Shown here piece after piece: positions 8,988-17,346 of a stretch of 64,000 bases of DNA. The position numbers and the translations under genes are program-made. The number at the start of each line of letters is the position of its first letter. Position 1 is the first letter of the stretch. The notes beneath the pieces were generated by a model that was not told the DNA's origin, searched no databases, and saw only the letters and a program-made list of their open reading frames with translations. The DNA lies in contig JBFGEG010000004.1 of NCBI GenBank assembly GCA_041580235.1, positions 1-64,000 of the forward strand, read 5' to 3'. This DNA comes from JADFOJ01 sp041580235 (GTDB taxonomy: Bacteria > Planctomycetota > Phycisphaerae > Phycisphaerales > SM1A02).

Positions 8988-9548
8988 ATGATCGATCCGG
9001 GGAGCCGAATATCGATGCTCGATGGCGTGGCCACCCTCGCGGGTCTTCCGGGGGCGAAGCGCGCCGTCCCGCGTGTCGAGGCCGCACCGGACCAGCCGGG
9101 CCCCGGCCGCGATCGTGTCAATCTCTCGCCGGAGGCGTGCGCGAAATGTGATCTCGACGAGCAGGAGCAGCGCGAGATCCGCGAGCTGCAGCAGCGTGAT
9201 CGCTCGGTTCGCGCGCACGAGCAGGCCCATAAGGCGGCGGCCGGGCCGCACGCGGGGCCGGTCTCCTACTCGTACACGACCGGCCCCGACGGCCGGCGGT
9301 ACGCCGTCAGCGGTGAGGTCCCGATCGACGTCTCCCCGGTCGAGGGCGATCCGCAGGCCACGATCGACAAGATGCAGCAGGTCCGGCGGGCGGCACTGTC
9401 GCCGGCCGAGCCGTCGGACGCCGACCGGCAGGTGGCGGCCCGGGCGCAGGAGCTGGAGCGCGCAGCGCAAGCCGAGCTCGCTGCGCGCCGGGAAGATCCG
9501 CATGCGAGCGGAACTGAACCGGGTCAGCTGATCGACGTCACCGCCTGA
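8988..9548 (+). CDS. Putative metalloprotease, SprA-related/CJM1_0395 family
   Basis: A 186-residue protein with the zinc-protease motif HEQAH at residues 77-81 (VRAHEQAHKAAAG) followed by SYSYTTGPDGRRYAVSGEV. This pairing is what I know from the SprA-related (CJM1_0395-type) putative metalloproteases. The N-terminus has no signal peptide. The tail is a charged, probably coiled region rich in Ala, Gln and Arg. The start ATG lies 32 nt after the methyltransferase. The 3' end overlaps the convergent sulfotransferase gene by 25 bp. Proteolytic activity is inferred only. Confidence 0.75.
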   Translation: MIDPGSRISMLDGVATLAGLPGAKRAVPRVEAAPDQPGPGRDRVNLSPEACAKCDLDEQEQREIRELQQRDRSVRAHEQAHKAAAGPHAGPVSYSYTTGPDGRRYAVSGEVPIDVSPVEGDPQATIDKMQQVRRAALSPAEPSDADRQVAARAQELERAAQAELAARREDPHASGTEPGQLIDVTA

Positions 9549-10417
9549 GCGTCCGTGTAGTCCAGCTCGCGGAGCATCCCGCGGGTGGCCGCCTCGAAGC
9601 GGCCCAGGGCGTCCCGGTCGAAATGGTTCGCCCAGTCGCCGACGATCCCCTTGCGGAAATGCGACGATCGGTCCTCCTCGCCGCGACGCCGGCCCTTCGA
9701 GACCCGGCTGAACGCGGCCGCCTCGACACACGCGGCGACGTGCTCGTCGGCCGCGTCCACGCCGAGGAACTCCAGCAATCGCCGGGCGTGGACCTTCGGC
9801 TCGGCGTGAAGCTGCTCGTACCTGAGTTCGAGGTAGCGGTCCTTCAAGGCCGTCCCGGCCCGGCGGGCGGCGGTGATGTACGGCACCCAGTGGTGCTCGG
9901 CGAAGTACGCGGCGTAGTCGGCGAAGGTCTTGAACCGGTCGGCCGTCCCCAGCCGCTGCAGATGCGCCCAGCCTGAGACCGCCCCGTCGCGGCCGTCGCG
10001 GATGATGTGGATGTACCGCGCGCCGGGATACAGCGCGTCCATGATGGGGACGGTCAGCGCCGTTTCCGGCGTCTTGTCTCCGAGCGCGGTGACGGCCTTG
10101 GGGTTCTCGCTGCCGGCGAGGTACCCCGCGAGGATCCGGTCGGCGAACAGGCGGACGAGGCTGAGCAGGTCCTGCCCGCCGAACGACGCGTTCGTCTTGG
10201 GCAGGTCGTTGTAGGTCTTGACGGCCCTCTCCAGGATCGGACCCGCGACGTCACCGAAGTGGCCCTCGCCGCCGCAGCAGACGTGAGGGTGACCGTCGAG
10301 CAGCCGCTGCACCCACGTGGTGCCGGATTTCTGGCACCCCATGACGAAAAAGACCTGGCGCTCGCTGACTTCGGCGCTGGCGGTCAGGCTGTTGAGGAGC
10401 CAGGGCGGGAGGTTCAT
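9524..10417 (-). CDS. Sulfotransferase family protein
   Basis: A 297-residue PAPS-dependent sulfotransferase. The 5'-phosphosulfate loop QKSGTTWVQRLL is at about residues 29-40, and the 3'-phosphate-binding stretch IIRDGRDGAVSGW lies near residues 137-149. Such enzymes move sulfate from PAPS to a hydroxyl of a sugar, lipid or peptide. The acceptor cannot be read from the sequence. The ATG is preceded by GGGAG at good spacing. It is a single gene on the minus strand between convergent and divergent neighbours. Confidence 0.87.
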   Translation of the reverse strand: MNLPPWLLNSLTASAEVSERQVFFVMGCQKSGTTWVQRLLDGHPHVCCGGEGHFGDVAGPILERAVKTYNDLPKTNASFGGQDLLSLVRLFADRILAGYLAGSENPKAVTALGDKTPETALTVPIMDALYPGARYIHIIRDGRDGAVSGWAHLQRLGTADRFKTFADYAAYFAEHHWVPYITAARRAGTALKDRYLELRYEQLHAEPKVHARRLLEFLGVDAADEHVAACVEAAAFSRVSKGRRRGEEDRSSHFRKGIVGDWANHFDRDALGRFEAATRGMLRELDYTDAQAVTSIS

Positions 10418-10490
10418 TGCGGCTCCCTTATCGGTCCGCTTCGGCGCCGTGATAACCTCCTTCCGAACAACTTACCGAGAACATGGGGGC

Positions 10491-10496
10491 TATAAC
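10491..10496 (+). promoter_or_regulatory. -10-like TATAAC before permease start
   Basis: TATAAC ends 6 nt before the ATG at 10503 and no Shine-Dalgarno sequence is seen. If this is the -10 box, transcription would begin at or next to the start codon and the mRNA would be leaderless. No clear -35 box. Confidence 0.45.
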
Positions 10497-10502
10497 GACC
10501 GC

Positions 10503-11729
10503 ATGGGGACGCCGCAGGCGAGTCTCAAGCGGGGGCTGTCGCTGCCGCTGGTCACCTTCTATGGCCTCGGCACCATTCTCGGCGCCGGCATCTATGCGCT
10601 GGTCGGCAAGGTCGCGGATCGCGCGGGCATGCTCACCCCGCTGTCGTTCCTCCTTGCCTTCGGCCTGGCCGCCTTCACGGCGCTGTCCTACGCCGAGCTG
10701 TCCAGCCGCTTCCCGCGGAGCGCGGGCGAGGCCGTCTACGTTCACCGGGCGTTCGCCCGGCGGTGGCTGACGCTGGGGGTGGGGATGATGGTCGTGCTGA
10801 CCGGTGTCGTCTCCTCGGCGGCGATTGCCAACGCCTTTGCCGGCTATCTCGACGTGCTCGTCGCTCTCCCCGACTGGCTCGTGATCGCGATCCTGATCAT
10901 CGCGCTGGGGGGGCTTGCCGCGTGGGGCATCAACGAGTCGCTCACGGCGGCGATGGTCATCGCGCTGGTCGAGATCGGTGGGCTCCTGCTGGTCGTCTGG
11001 GCCGCGCGGCACGGGATGACGCAGCTGCCGCAGCGCGCCGCCGAGCTCGTTCCGGCCGATCTGGGCGCGTGGCAGGGCGTCTGGCTCGGCGCCTTTCTGG
11101 CCTTCTACGCGTTTATCGGGTTCGAGGACATGGTCAACGTGGTGGAGGAGATCCGCGACCCCGGCCGGACGCTACCTCGGGCGATCTTCCTGGCGCTGGG
11201 GGCCGCGGCCGTCCTGTACGTGCTGGTCGCCCTGGCCGCGGTGGCGGCCCTGCCCGTCGACGAGCTGGCCGCGAGCGATGCGCCGCTGGTGGACGTGTAC
11301 CTGGCCGGGACCGGAACCAACCCCCTCGTCATCACCGTGATCAGCCTGTTCGCCGTGAGCAACGGCGTGCTGGTGCAGATCATCATGGGGTCGCGGGTCC
11401 TGTACGGCCTGAGCGGCGGCGGCTGGCTGCCCGAGATCTTGGGACGCGTCCACCCCGCCACGCGCACACCGATCGTCTCCACGGCCCTGGTCACCGGTAC
11501 CGTGCTGGTCCTGGCCCTGGCGTTCCCGCTGGTGGGCCTGGCGGAGGCCACGACGTTCATCATCCTGATTGTCTTTGCCCTGGTGAACCTCGCGCTGTGG
11601 CTGGTCAAGCGACGCGATCCCCGCCCGGCGGGGGTGCGGGTGTATCCCCGGTGGATCCCCCTGGCGGGGTTCGTCGTCAGCGCCGGCTTCGCCGCGTACA
11701 AGCTCGCGAGCCTCGTCACGCGGTCCTAG
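10503..11729 (+). CDS. APC-superfamily amino acid permease
   Basis: A 408-residue inner-membrane transporter with about 11-12 hydrophobic segments. The first helix GLGTILGAGIYALVGKVAD has the glycine-rich break typical of APC transporters, and YAELSSRFPRSAGEAVYVHR follows in helix 2. FYAFIGFEDMVNVVEEIRDP is the conserved helix 6 region. It probably exchanges or imports amino acids or related solutes. The start is taken at the ATG at 10503; the frame is open further upstream but overlaps the divergent sulfotransferase. The 3' end overlaps the convergent aminotransferase by 4 bp. Confidence 0.9.
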   Translation: MGTPQASLKRGLSLPLVTFYGLGTILGAGIYALVGKVADRAGMLTPLSFLLAFGLAAFTALSYAELSSRFPRSAGEAVYVHRAFARRWLTLGVGMMVVLTGVVSSAAIANAFAGYLDVLVALPDWLVIAILIIALGGLAAWGINESLTAAMVIALVEIGGLLLVVWAARHGMTQLPQRAAELVPADLGAWQGVWLGAFLAFYAFIGFEDMVNVVEEIRDPGRTLPRAIFLALGAAAVLYVLVALAAVAALPVDELAASDAPLVDVYLAGTGTNPLVITVISLFAVSNGVLVQIIMGSRVLYGLSGGGWLPEILGRVHPATRTPIVSTALVTGTVLVLALAFPLVGLAEATTFIILIVFALVNLALWLVKRRDPRPAGVRVYPRWIPLAGFVVSAGFAAYKLASLVTRS

Positions 11730-12949
11730 CTCACCTGCCGCAGCCAGGCGTCGATGCGGCGGCAGCCTTCCTCGATGAGCTCGTTGGAGCAGGCGAAGCT
11801 GAGGCGGACATGGTGGTGGCCGCATTCGCCGAAGTCCTCGCCCGGCACCACGGCCACGTTGGCCTCCTCCAGCAGCGCCTCCGCAAAGGTCACCGACGAG
11901 TCGATCGTGCGACCGCCCGGCGACCGCTTGCCGAAACACGAGCTGATGTCGGGAAAGATGTAGAACGCGCCGGTGGGCCGCGGGCAGCGCACGCCGGGCA
12001 TGGCCGTGATCAGGCCGTGGATGAGCGAAGCCCGATCGGCAAAGGCCTGCCGCATGCGCTCCACCTCGGCCGCGGAGTTGGTCAGCGCCTCGACGATGGC
12101 CGCATAGCAGAACGACGTGATGTTGCTGGTCATCTGGCCCTGGAGCTTGGCGATCGACTTGGCGAATCCGCCAGGGGCGCTCGCGTAGCCGATGCGCCAC
12201 CCGGTCATGGCATAGGCCTTGCTCATGCCGTTGACGGTGATCACGCGATCGGCCAGGCCGGCCAGCGACCCCAGCGAGAAGTGCTCGATCCCGCCGTAGA
12301 TGATCTTCTCGTAGATCTCGTCGGAGATGACGGTGATCCGCTCGTGCGGCTCAACGACGGCGGCCAGCGCCCGCAGCTCGTCGGGGCTGTACATCGTGCC
12401 GCATGGATTGGAGGGGCTGTTGAAGATCACCGCCGCCGTGCGGTCGCTGATCACGGCTTCGAGCTGGGCGGGGGTGATCTTGAAGTCGCTGTCTACGGGG
12501 CCGGGGACCTCGACCACGGTGCCGCCGGCCAGCTCGATCATCGGCCGGTAGCTCACCCACGCCGGCGTGGGAACGACCACTTCCTCGTCCCCGTCCAGCA
12601 GACACTGGAGGACCATGTACAGCGCGTGCTTGCCGCCCACCGTGATCACGATGTCATCGGCCGTGCACTCGATGCCGTTTTCGCGGCGCAGCTTGTCGGC
12701 GATGGCGGTCCGGGCTCCCGGCTCGCCAGGGACCGGCATGTAGTGCGTCTGGCCCGCCAGCAGCGCATCGATCGCGGCCTGGCGGATGTTGTCGGGTGTG
12801 CCGAAGTCCGGCTCCCCGGCGCCGAAGCCGATCACGTCGCGGCCTTCGGCCTTCAGTTCGCGCACCCGCGCGGTGACGGCGAGGGTGGCGGAAGGCTTGA
12901 GATTCTGCACGCGCCGCGACAGCCTCATGGGTGGATCGTAGGTCTTCAT
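11726..12949 (-). CDS. Class I/II pyridoxal-phosphate aminotransferase
   Basis: A 407-residue aspartate-aminotransferase-type enzyme. The N-terminal MRLSRRVQNLKPSATLAV, then GAGEPDFGTPDNIRQAA, is the usual start of AspC/AAT I-gamma proteins. NSPSNPCGTMYS binds substrate and cofactor, and the PLP lysine is in GMSKAYAMTGWR. It most likely makes aspartate from oxaloacetate with glutamate, but a related acceptor such as prephenate is possible. The start is taken at the ATG at 12949; the longer frame to 13159 runs into the divergent FMN reductase gene. A TATGCT lies six bases upstream and no ribosome binding site is seen. Confidence 0.9.
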   Translation of the reverse strand: MKTYDPPMRLSRRVQNLKPSATLAVTARVRELKAEGRDVIGFGAGEPDFGTPDNIRQAAIDALLAGQTHYMPVPGEPGARTAIADKLRRENGIECTADDIVITVGGKHALYMVLQCLLDGDEEVVVPTPAWVSYRPMIELAGGTVVEVPGPVDSDFKITPAQLEAVISDRTAAVIFNSPSNPCGTMYSPDELRALAAVVEPHERITVISDEIYEKIIYGGIEHFSLGSLAGLADRVITVNGMSKAYAMTGWRIGYASAPGGFAKSIAKLQGQMTSNITSFCYAAIVEALTNSAAEVERMRQAFADRASLIHGLITAMPGVRCPRPTGAFYIFPDISSCFGKRSPGGRTIDSSVTFAEALLEEANVAVVPGEDFGECGHHHVRLSFACSNELIEEGCRRIDAWLRQVS

Positions 12950-12955
12950 GGCGCA

Positions 12956-12961
12956 AGCATA
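12956..12961 (-). promoter_or_regulatory. -10-like TATGCT before aminotransferase start
   Basis: On the minus strand, TATGCT ends 6 nt before the ATG, with no Shine-Dalgarno sequence between. This is the same spacing as at several other genes in the window and suggests a leaderless transcript. Confidence 0.4.
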
Positions 12962-13043
12962 TCCCGCGTGGCGATCGGCGCGAATGCCGGGGCGGCGGTT
13001 TGGCGTTATCCTCTGGCTGTCCCGAGGGACGAGGAACACGAGC

Positions 13044-13625
13044 ATGACGACCCGGCCGAGAATACTCGCCTTTTCCGGCAGCCTGCGGCAGGAATCCCTC
13101 AACCATCGGCTCGTCAGGGTCGCGGCGGCAGGGGCCGAGGCGGCCGGGGCGGACGTCACGGTGCTGGAGCTGCGGGAGCTGCCGCTGCCCGTCTACGACG
13201 GGGACCTGGAGCAGCGCGAGGGCTTGCCGGAGAACGCGCGAACCCTCAAGGAGATCATGAAGGCGCACGACGGGTTTCTCATCGCGTCTCCGGAGAACAA
13301 CAGCTCCGTGTCGGCGGCACTCAAGAACGCCATTGACTGGGCGTCTCGCCCCGCGGGCGACGAGCCGACGCTGGTCTGCTTCCGCGACCGGGTCGCGGTG
13401 ATCATGGCCGCCTCTCCCGGAGCCCTGGGAGGCCTGCGGGGGTTGGTCGCCCTGCGGTCGATCCTGTCGAACATCGGCGTGCTGGTGCTGCCCGACCAGA
13501 AGGCCGTCGCCGGGGCCCACGAGGCCTTCGCCGAGGACGGCCGTCTCGTGGACGCCAAGCAGCAGGCGGCGGTCGAGCAGCTTGGGGCGAAACTGGCCGG
13601 GGTGATGTCCCGGCTTCAGGGGTGA
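13044..13625 (+). CDS. NADPH-dependent FMN reductase
   Basis: A 193-residue flavodoxin-fold reductase. FSGSLRQESLNHRLV near the N-terminus binds FMN phosphate, and SPENNSSVSAALKNAIDWASR is the family's conserved substrate-side motif. Members reduce quinones, azo compounds or free FMN with NAD(P)H in the cytoplasm. The ATG at 13044 is chosen because GAGGAACACGAGC provides a binding site just before it. It is divergent from the aminotransferase gene. The next gene starts 4 nt after its stop. Confidence 0.9.
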   Translation: MTTRPRILAFSGSLRQESLNHRLVRVAAAGAEAAGADVTVLELRELPLPVYDGDLEQREGLPENARTLKEIMKAHDGFLIASPENNSSVSAALKNAIDWASRPAGDEPTLVCFRDRVAVIMAASPGALGGLRGLVALRSILSNIGVLVLPDQKAVAGAHEAFAEDGRLVDAKQQAAVEQLGAKLAGVMSRLQG

Positions 13626-13629
13626 CTCG

Positions 13630-14499
13630 ATGAAGGGGAACCGAGCGACACGTCATGGGAGGACGGCAGCGGGCCTGCTGGCGGCGGCGGCCGCCCCCGG
13701 CTGCGCGACGGCTCCCTCCAGCCCTCCGCTCGTCGCGCTCACCACGCGGCCGGCGGCTGAGAGCGTCTCGGCTGCAGTCGCATCCGCCATGCGGATCGAG
13801 GCCGCCCACGGCATGCCCGCGTGGCTGGCCCGGCCCGTCTTCGCGACGGAGATCCAGGTCAGCTTCGGCGGCTCGCCGGTCCTCGACGGGACGATGCTCT
13901 ACGACCACGCAGGGGGCCGCGTCCGGATGGACTTGACCGACGGCACGGTCCTCGTGTTCGACGGCCGGCGGGCCTGGGTGTCGCCCCGCGCGGCCGAGAT
14001 TCAGATGCCGCGTTTTCATCTGCTCACGTGGCCGTATTTCGTCGCCGCCCCGTACAAGCTGCGGGATCCGGGCTCGGTGCTCACCCCGCACGGCCGGCAC
14101 CCGCTCGACGGGACCGATCACGTCACCGCCCTGCTCACGTTCGATCCGGGCATCGGCGACACGCCCGACGACTGGTACGTCCTCTACGAGGACCCCGAGA
14201 CCCACCGCCTGGTCGCAATGGCGTACATCGTCACCTATGGCAAGACGCCCCAGGAAGCGGAGCAGGACCCCCACGCAATCGTGTACCGGGACTTCGAGGA
14301 TGTTGACGGAGCCGTCATCTCGACCCGCTGGACGTTCCATCACTGGACGATCGAGCAGGGGCCGGACGCCCCGCTGGACGCAGGGGTGCAGCTGACCAAC
14401 CCCCGGTTCGAGACACTCGATGAGGCGGTCTTTGCCCGTCCCCCCGACGCCCGCGAAGCTCCTCTGCCTACCATCACCCAACCACCCCCTAATCCCTAA
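13630..14499 (+). CDS. Hypothetical exported protein (possible DUF6503-like)
   Basis: A 289-residue protein with a positively charged N-terminus, an Ala-rich hydrophobic stretch and AAAPGCATA, so probably a lipoprotein. The mature part has many beta-strand-like segments (GTMLYDHAGGRVRMDL, TVLVFDGRRAWVS, WYVLYEDPETHRLVAMAYIVTYGK), which recalls outer-membrane lipoprotein carrier or DUF6503-type proteins that sort surface lipids. This is a guess from pattern. It starts 4 nt after the FMN reductase and ends 16 nt before prfB. Confidence 0.65.
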   Translation: MKGNRATRHGRTAAGLLAAAAAPGCATAPSSPPLVALTTRPAAESVSAAVASAMRIEAAHGMPAWLARPVFATEIQVSFGGSPVLDGTMLYDHAGGRVRMDLTDGTVLVFDGRRAWVSPRAAEIQMPRFHLLTWPYFVAAPYKLRDPGSVLTPHGRHPLDGTDHVTALLTFDPGIGDTPDDWYVLYEDPETHRLVAMAYIVTYGKTPQEAEQDPHAIVYRDFEDVDGAVISTRWTFHHWTIEQGPDAPLDAGVQLTNPRFETLDEAVFARPPDAREAPLPTITQPPPNP

Positions 14500-14515
14500 C
14501 CCCCAACCCCTCTCC

Positions 14516-15641
14516 ATGCATTACGAAACACACCAGCCGGTGATCGACGATCTCGAGGCGCGGATCACAACAATCCGCGACTCTCTTTGACTACGACAAC
14601 AAGATCACCCGGCGGGAAACGCTCCAGCAGAAGATGAACGAAGCGGACTTCTGGAATGACCGCGCCGCCGCGCAGCGCGTCATCGGGGAGTACCAGCAGC
14701 TCAAGGCCCAGACCGAGGACCTTGCCGAGGTCATTGCGCGGTTCGAGGATGCCAAGGTCGGTTACGAGCTGGCGCGGGAGGCCGACGACCAGGACCTGCT
14801 GGCCGAGACGGATGAACAGCTCTTCGAGCTCAGCGGCCGGATGGACAAGGTGGAGACGCAGTCGCTGCTCTCCGGCCCGCATGACCATCGCACGTGCTTC
14901 GTGGCCATTCAGGCCGGCGACGGCGGCACCGAGGCCAACGACTGGGCCTCGATGCTGGAGCGCATGTATCTCTACTACTGGGAGAACATGCGCTGGAAGG
15001 TCAAGGAGATCAACCGCGTGCCGGGCACGGAGGTCGGCATCAGCGAGGTCGTCTACCACGTCACGGGACCGTACGCCTACGGCCTGATGTCGTGCGAGCG
15101 CGGCACGCATCGACTGGCCCGGGTCAGCCCCTTCAACGCCCAGGGCAAGCGGCAGACGAGCTTCGCCACCGTCGACGTCATCCCGGAGTTCGAGGAAAGT
15201 GACGTCACGATCGACGACAACGACATCGAGCTGACGACGTTCGCCCGCTCGTCCGGGCCGGGCGGCCAGAACGTCAACAAGGTGGCCTCGGCCGTGCGGA
15301 TCGTGCACCACCCGACCGGCATTCAGGTCACGGCGTCGACGTTCCGCGATCAGCTCCAGAACCGTCGCCAGGCCATGAGCATCCTGACGGCCAAGCTTGC
15401 CCAGATCGAGGAGGAGAGGCGTCAGGCGGAGCTCGACGAGGCGACCGGGGGCAAGGTCGATCGCGGCTGGGGCACCCAGATCAGGAGCTACGTGTTCTAC
15501 GACAATCGCGCCAAGGACCATCGGACCGGGTTCGAGGTCGGCAACCCGCAGACGGTCCTGGACGGCGCCCTGGACGGGTTCATCGACGCGGAGCTCAAGC
15601 GGCGTCGAGCCGAGCGGGAGAAGTCAGCCGGGGCGGCGTGA
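14516..15641 (+). CDS. prfB: Peptide chain release factor 2, with programmed +1 frameshift
   Basis: RF2 recognises UGA and UAA and hydrolyses peptidyl-tRNA. The first 24 codons (ATG at 14516) end in CTT TGA (14585-14590). A +1 slip on CTT skips one T, then GAC TAC GAC continues in the frame that holds the rest of the protein, to give about 374 residues. SPF, the UGA-recognition motif, is visible in RLARVSPFNAQ, and GGQ in SSGPGGQNVNKV. Reading only the second frame from the ATG at 14634 would drop the N-terminal helices. The gene starts 16 nt after the preceding gene. Confidence 0.96.
14582..14591 (+). promoter_or_regulatory. prfB programmed +1 frameshift site
   Basis: TCT CTT TGA C matches the core slippery site of the autoregulatory RF2 frameshift (CTT TGA C). 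When RF2 is scarce the UGA is read slowly and the ribosome slips. The purine-rich internal Shine-Dalgarno element that lies three bases before CTT in Escherichia coli is not seen; the bases here are CGCGAC. Confidence 0.93.
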
Positions 15642-15682
15642 CGGGAGACGGAGTTCGGGGGGGCGGGGGTCAAGCGGCTCGA

Positions 15683-16225
15683 ATGAACGCGACGGAAGGG
15701 GAGCGAGGGTTGCTGGCCGAGGAGCAACGCGTGTTCGCGGACTGCGTGGAGGACGTCCTGGCGTCGACGCCCGGACTGCAGTACGCGCGGCTGCTGGGGC
15801 CGGCCGAGGTCCAGAGCCGCGATCGCACGGTGTTCGCGCAGTTCCTGGTGGCGACCAGCCCGGCCCACGACCTGGTGCTGGCCATCGAGCTCTCGAACCG
15901 GTCCTTCATCGTCCGGGTCAACGGGATGTCATTCGTCCGCAAACGGGGATTGGGGACCCGCCTCGAGTGGTGGGTCGATCGCCGCTGTCGTGACCTGGAG
16001 CGTCTGGTCGGTGGTGACCTCAAGCTCGTCCAGCAGAGGCTCCTGACGCTGCCGATGTCGAGCACGCTGCAGGTTGGCAACGACAAGAAGTGGCACCGTC
16101 TGGGCTCGCGAGAGAACGGGTGGCTGGCGGTGCTCACGTTCTTCATCCCCTACGCATTCCTGATGGCCGGCGAGAAGAGCACCGTCTACACGAACTGGTT
16201 CTCCGTTGACGCCGGCTCGCGCTGA
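15683..16225 (+). CDS. Hypothetical protein
   Basis: A 180-residue protein from the ATG at 15683 (MNATEGERG). A GTG at 15638 that overlaps the prfB stop (GTGA) is also in frame and would add 15 residues of low-complexity Gly/Arg. No known domain recognised. It has a probable alpha/beta core (LVLAIELSNRSFIVRVNG, LGTRLEWWVDRRCRDLERL) and one hydrophobic segment near the C-terminus (WLAVLTFFIPYAFLMA), so it may be anchored in the membrane with most of its mass in the cytoplasm. Confidence 0.6.
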   Translation: MNATEGERGLLAEEQRVFADCVEDVLASTPGLQYARLLGPAEVQSRDRTVFAQFLVATSPAHDLVLAIELSNRSFIVRVNGMSFVRKRGLGTRLEWWVDRRCRDLERLVGGDLKLVQQRLLTLPMSSTLQVGNDKKWHRLGSRENGWLAVLTFFIPYAFLMAGEKSTVYTNWFSVDAGSR

Positions 16226-16234
16226 TGATGGGGC

Positions 16235-17065
16235 TTGACTCGCGGTCGAATGCCGCTGAAAGGCCGCCGGCCCGATTCGGAACAACTCCCCGGACCGATG
16301 CTGCGTCGCATGATTCCAAGCCGCCGGTCACTGGGCCCCTTCGCCGTCGGGGCGGCGTGGTTCTTCATCGTCGTCAGCCTCCTGCACGTGGTCTGGGCCG
16401 CCGTGGTCAAGCTCGGCGACCCCGGCGCCACCTTCAAGACGTACCACACCGTGGTCGGGGGCGTCTCCTATGACGCCTGGGGGCTGACCTACTCCGGCAT
16501 CGTCGGCGTGCTGCTGGTGCTCTTGCAGCTTCTCGTCGTCTCGGGCGCGACGGCAGCCAGCGTGCTGTCCCGGCCGGGCCTGGTCCGCTGGCGACGTCTC
16601 GGCCACGTGGTGCTGATCGGCTGGGCCGCCCTGTGGATGCTCAACCTGGTGCGGCTGGCGGCCATCGACGGTCAACTCGACTCAATCGCCCAGGCGACCC
16701 TGCTGTGCGTGCTCTTCGGGTGCACGGCCTACCGAGCGACCAGGGGCTGGTCGTCCGGGCGTTCACGGAGCACCTTCGGCGGACCGGCCGGGGGCGTGGG
16801 TGACCCTGCACCAGGAGCGGTACCCGTCCCGCCGCCGCCCCCGGTCCCGCCGGAGGACCCGGAGCCCGACGTCGGTTCCGCCCGCACCATCGGCCGGCAC
16901 CTCGGATCGCTGATCGTGGTCGGCGCCGCCGGGATCAGGTCGGTGAAACCGGCAGCGCAGGGTGCCGCCACGTCGGCGCGACGCAAGGCCGCCGCCGGGC
17001 TCCACCGCGTCGCGGAGTTCACCCGCCGCCAGGCCGACCGCGTGGCGCCCGACACGGGCGAATGA
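16235..17065 (+). CDS. Hypothetical four-helix membrane protein
   Basis: A 276-residue protein with four predicted membrane segments (around FAVGAAWFFIVVSLLHVVWAA, IVGVLLVLLQLLVVSG, VVLIGWAALWMLNLV and ATLLCVLFGCTAY). A proline-rich linker (VPPPPPVPPEDPEP) and an Arg/Ala-rich tail follow. No family recognised. The first ATG may be too early; ATGs at 16298 and 16310 lie nearer to the first helix. It follows the previous hypothetical gene by 9 nt and is probably co-transcribed with prfB. Confidence 0.6.
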   Translation: MTRGRMPLKGRRPDSEQLPGPMLRRMIPSRRSLGPFAVGAAWFFIVVSLLHVVWAAVVKLGDPGATFKTYHTVVGGVSYDAWGLTYSGIVGVLLVLLQLLVVSGATAASVLSRPGLVRWRRLGHVVLIGWAALWMLNLVRLAAIDGQLDSIAQATLLCVLFGCTAYRATRGWSSGRSRSTFGGPAGGVGDPAPGAVPVPPPPPVPPEDPEPDVGSARTIGRHLGSLIVVGAAGIRSVKPAAQGAATSARRKAAAGLHRVAEFTRRQADRVAPDTGE

Positions 17066-17091
17066 CGACGAGAGCATCCAGGTCGTGAACG

Positions 17092-17346
17092 ATGATGCAG
17101 CGTCTGGCCATGGGGACCGCGTGGTTCTTTGCCGTGAGCACGCTTGGCGCGCCGGTCACGTTCATCGCCCTCGGCTTGCCGGGTGGCGGCACGACGACGC
17201 TCACGTCCACGACGGTCAACGAAGAGACAGACGCGGCGTTTGGTCGCTCAACGACAACGCCCCGGCCTCGAGAGACCGGGGCTCACTGGTGCGCAAGACG
17301 GAGCGCGTCTATTCGGGGCACGGACCCCAGTTGCCCAGCACGATGA
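17092..17346 (+). CDS. Possible small membrane peptide
   Basis: An 84-residue open frame 26 nt after the four-helix protein. The first half (AMGTAWFFAVSTLGAPVTFIALGLPGG) looks like one or two membrane segments and its MGTAWFF resembles GAAWFF of the upstream gene. The second half is low complexity, runs through a terminator hairpin and overlaps the convergent cytochrome gene by 38 bp. It may be a real short gene with an accidental tail, or chance. Confidence 0.3.
   Translation: MMQRLAMGTAWFFAVSTLGAPVTFIALGLPGGGTTTLTSTTVNEETDAAFGRSTTTPRPRETGAHWCARRSASIRGTDPSCPAR
17246..17282 (-). terminator. Probable terminator of the multiheme gene
   Basis: On the minus strand a 7-bp stem GCCCCGG / CCGGGGC (arms at 17276-17282 and 17259-17265) is followed by GTTGTCGTT, about 27 nt after the stop of the multiheme gene. 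The T tract is broken, so efficiency is uncertain. Confidence 0.5.

Noticed and set aside
10763..13336. An 857-codon plus-strand open frame across the permease, aminotransferase and FMN reductase genes
   Set aside because: It runs through three recognised genes in wrong frames and has Arg/Gly-rich low-complexity sequence.
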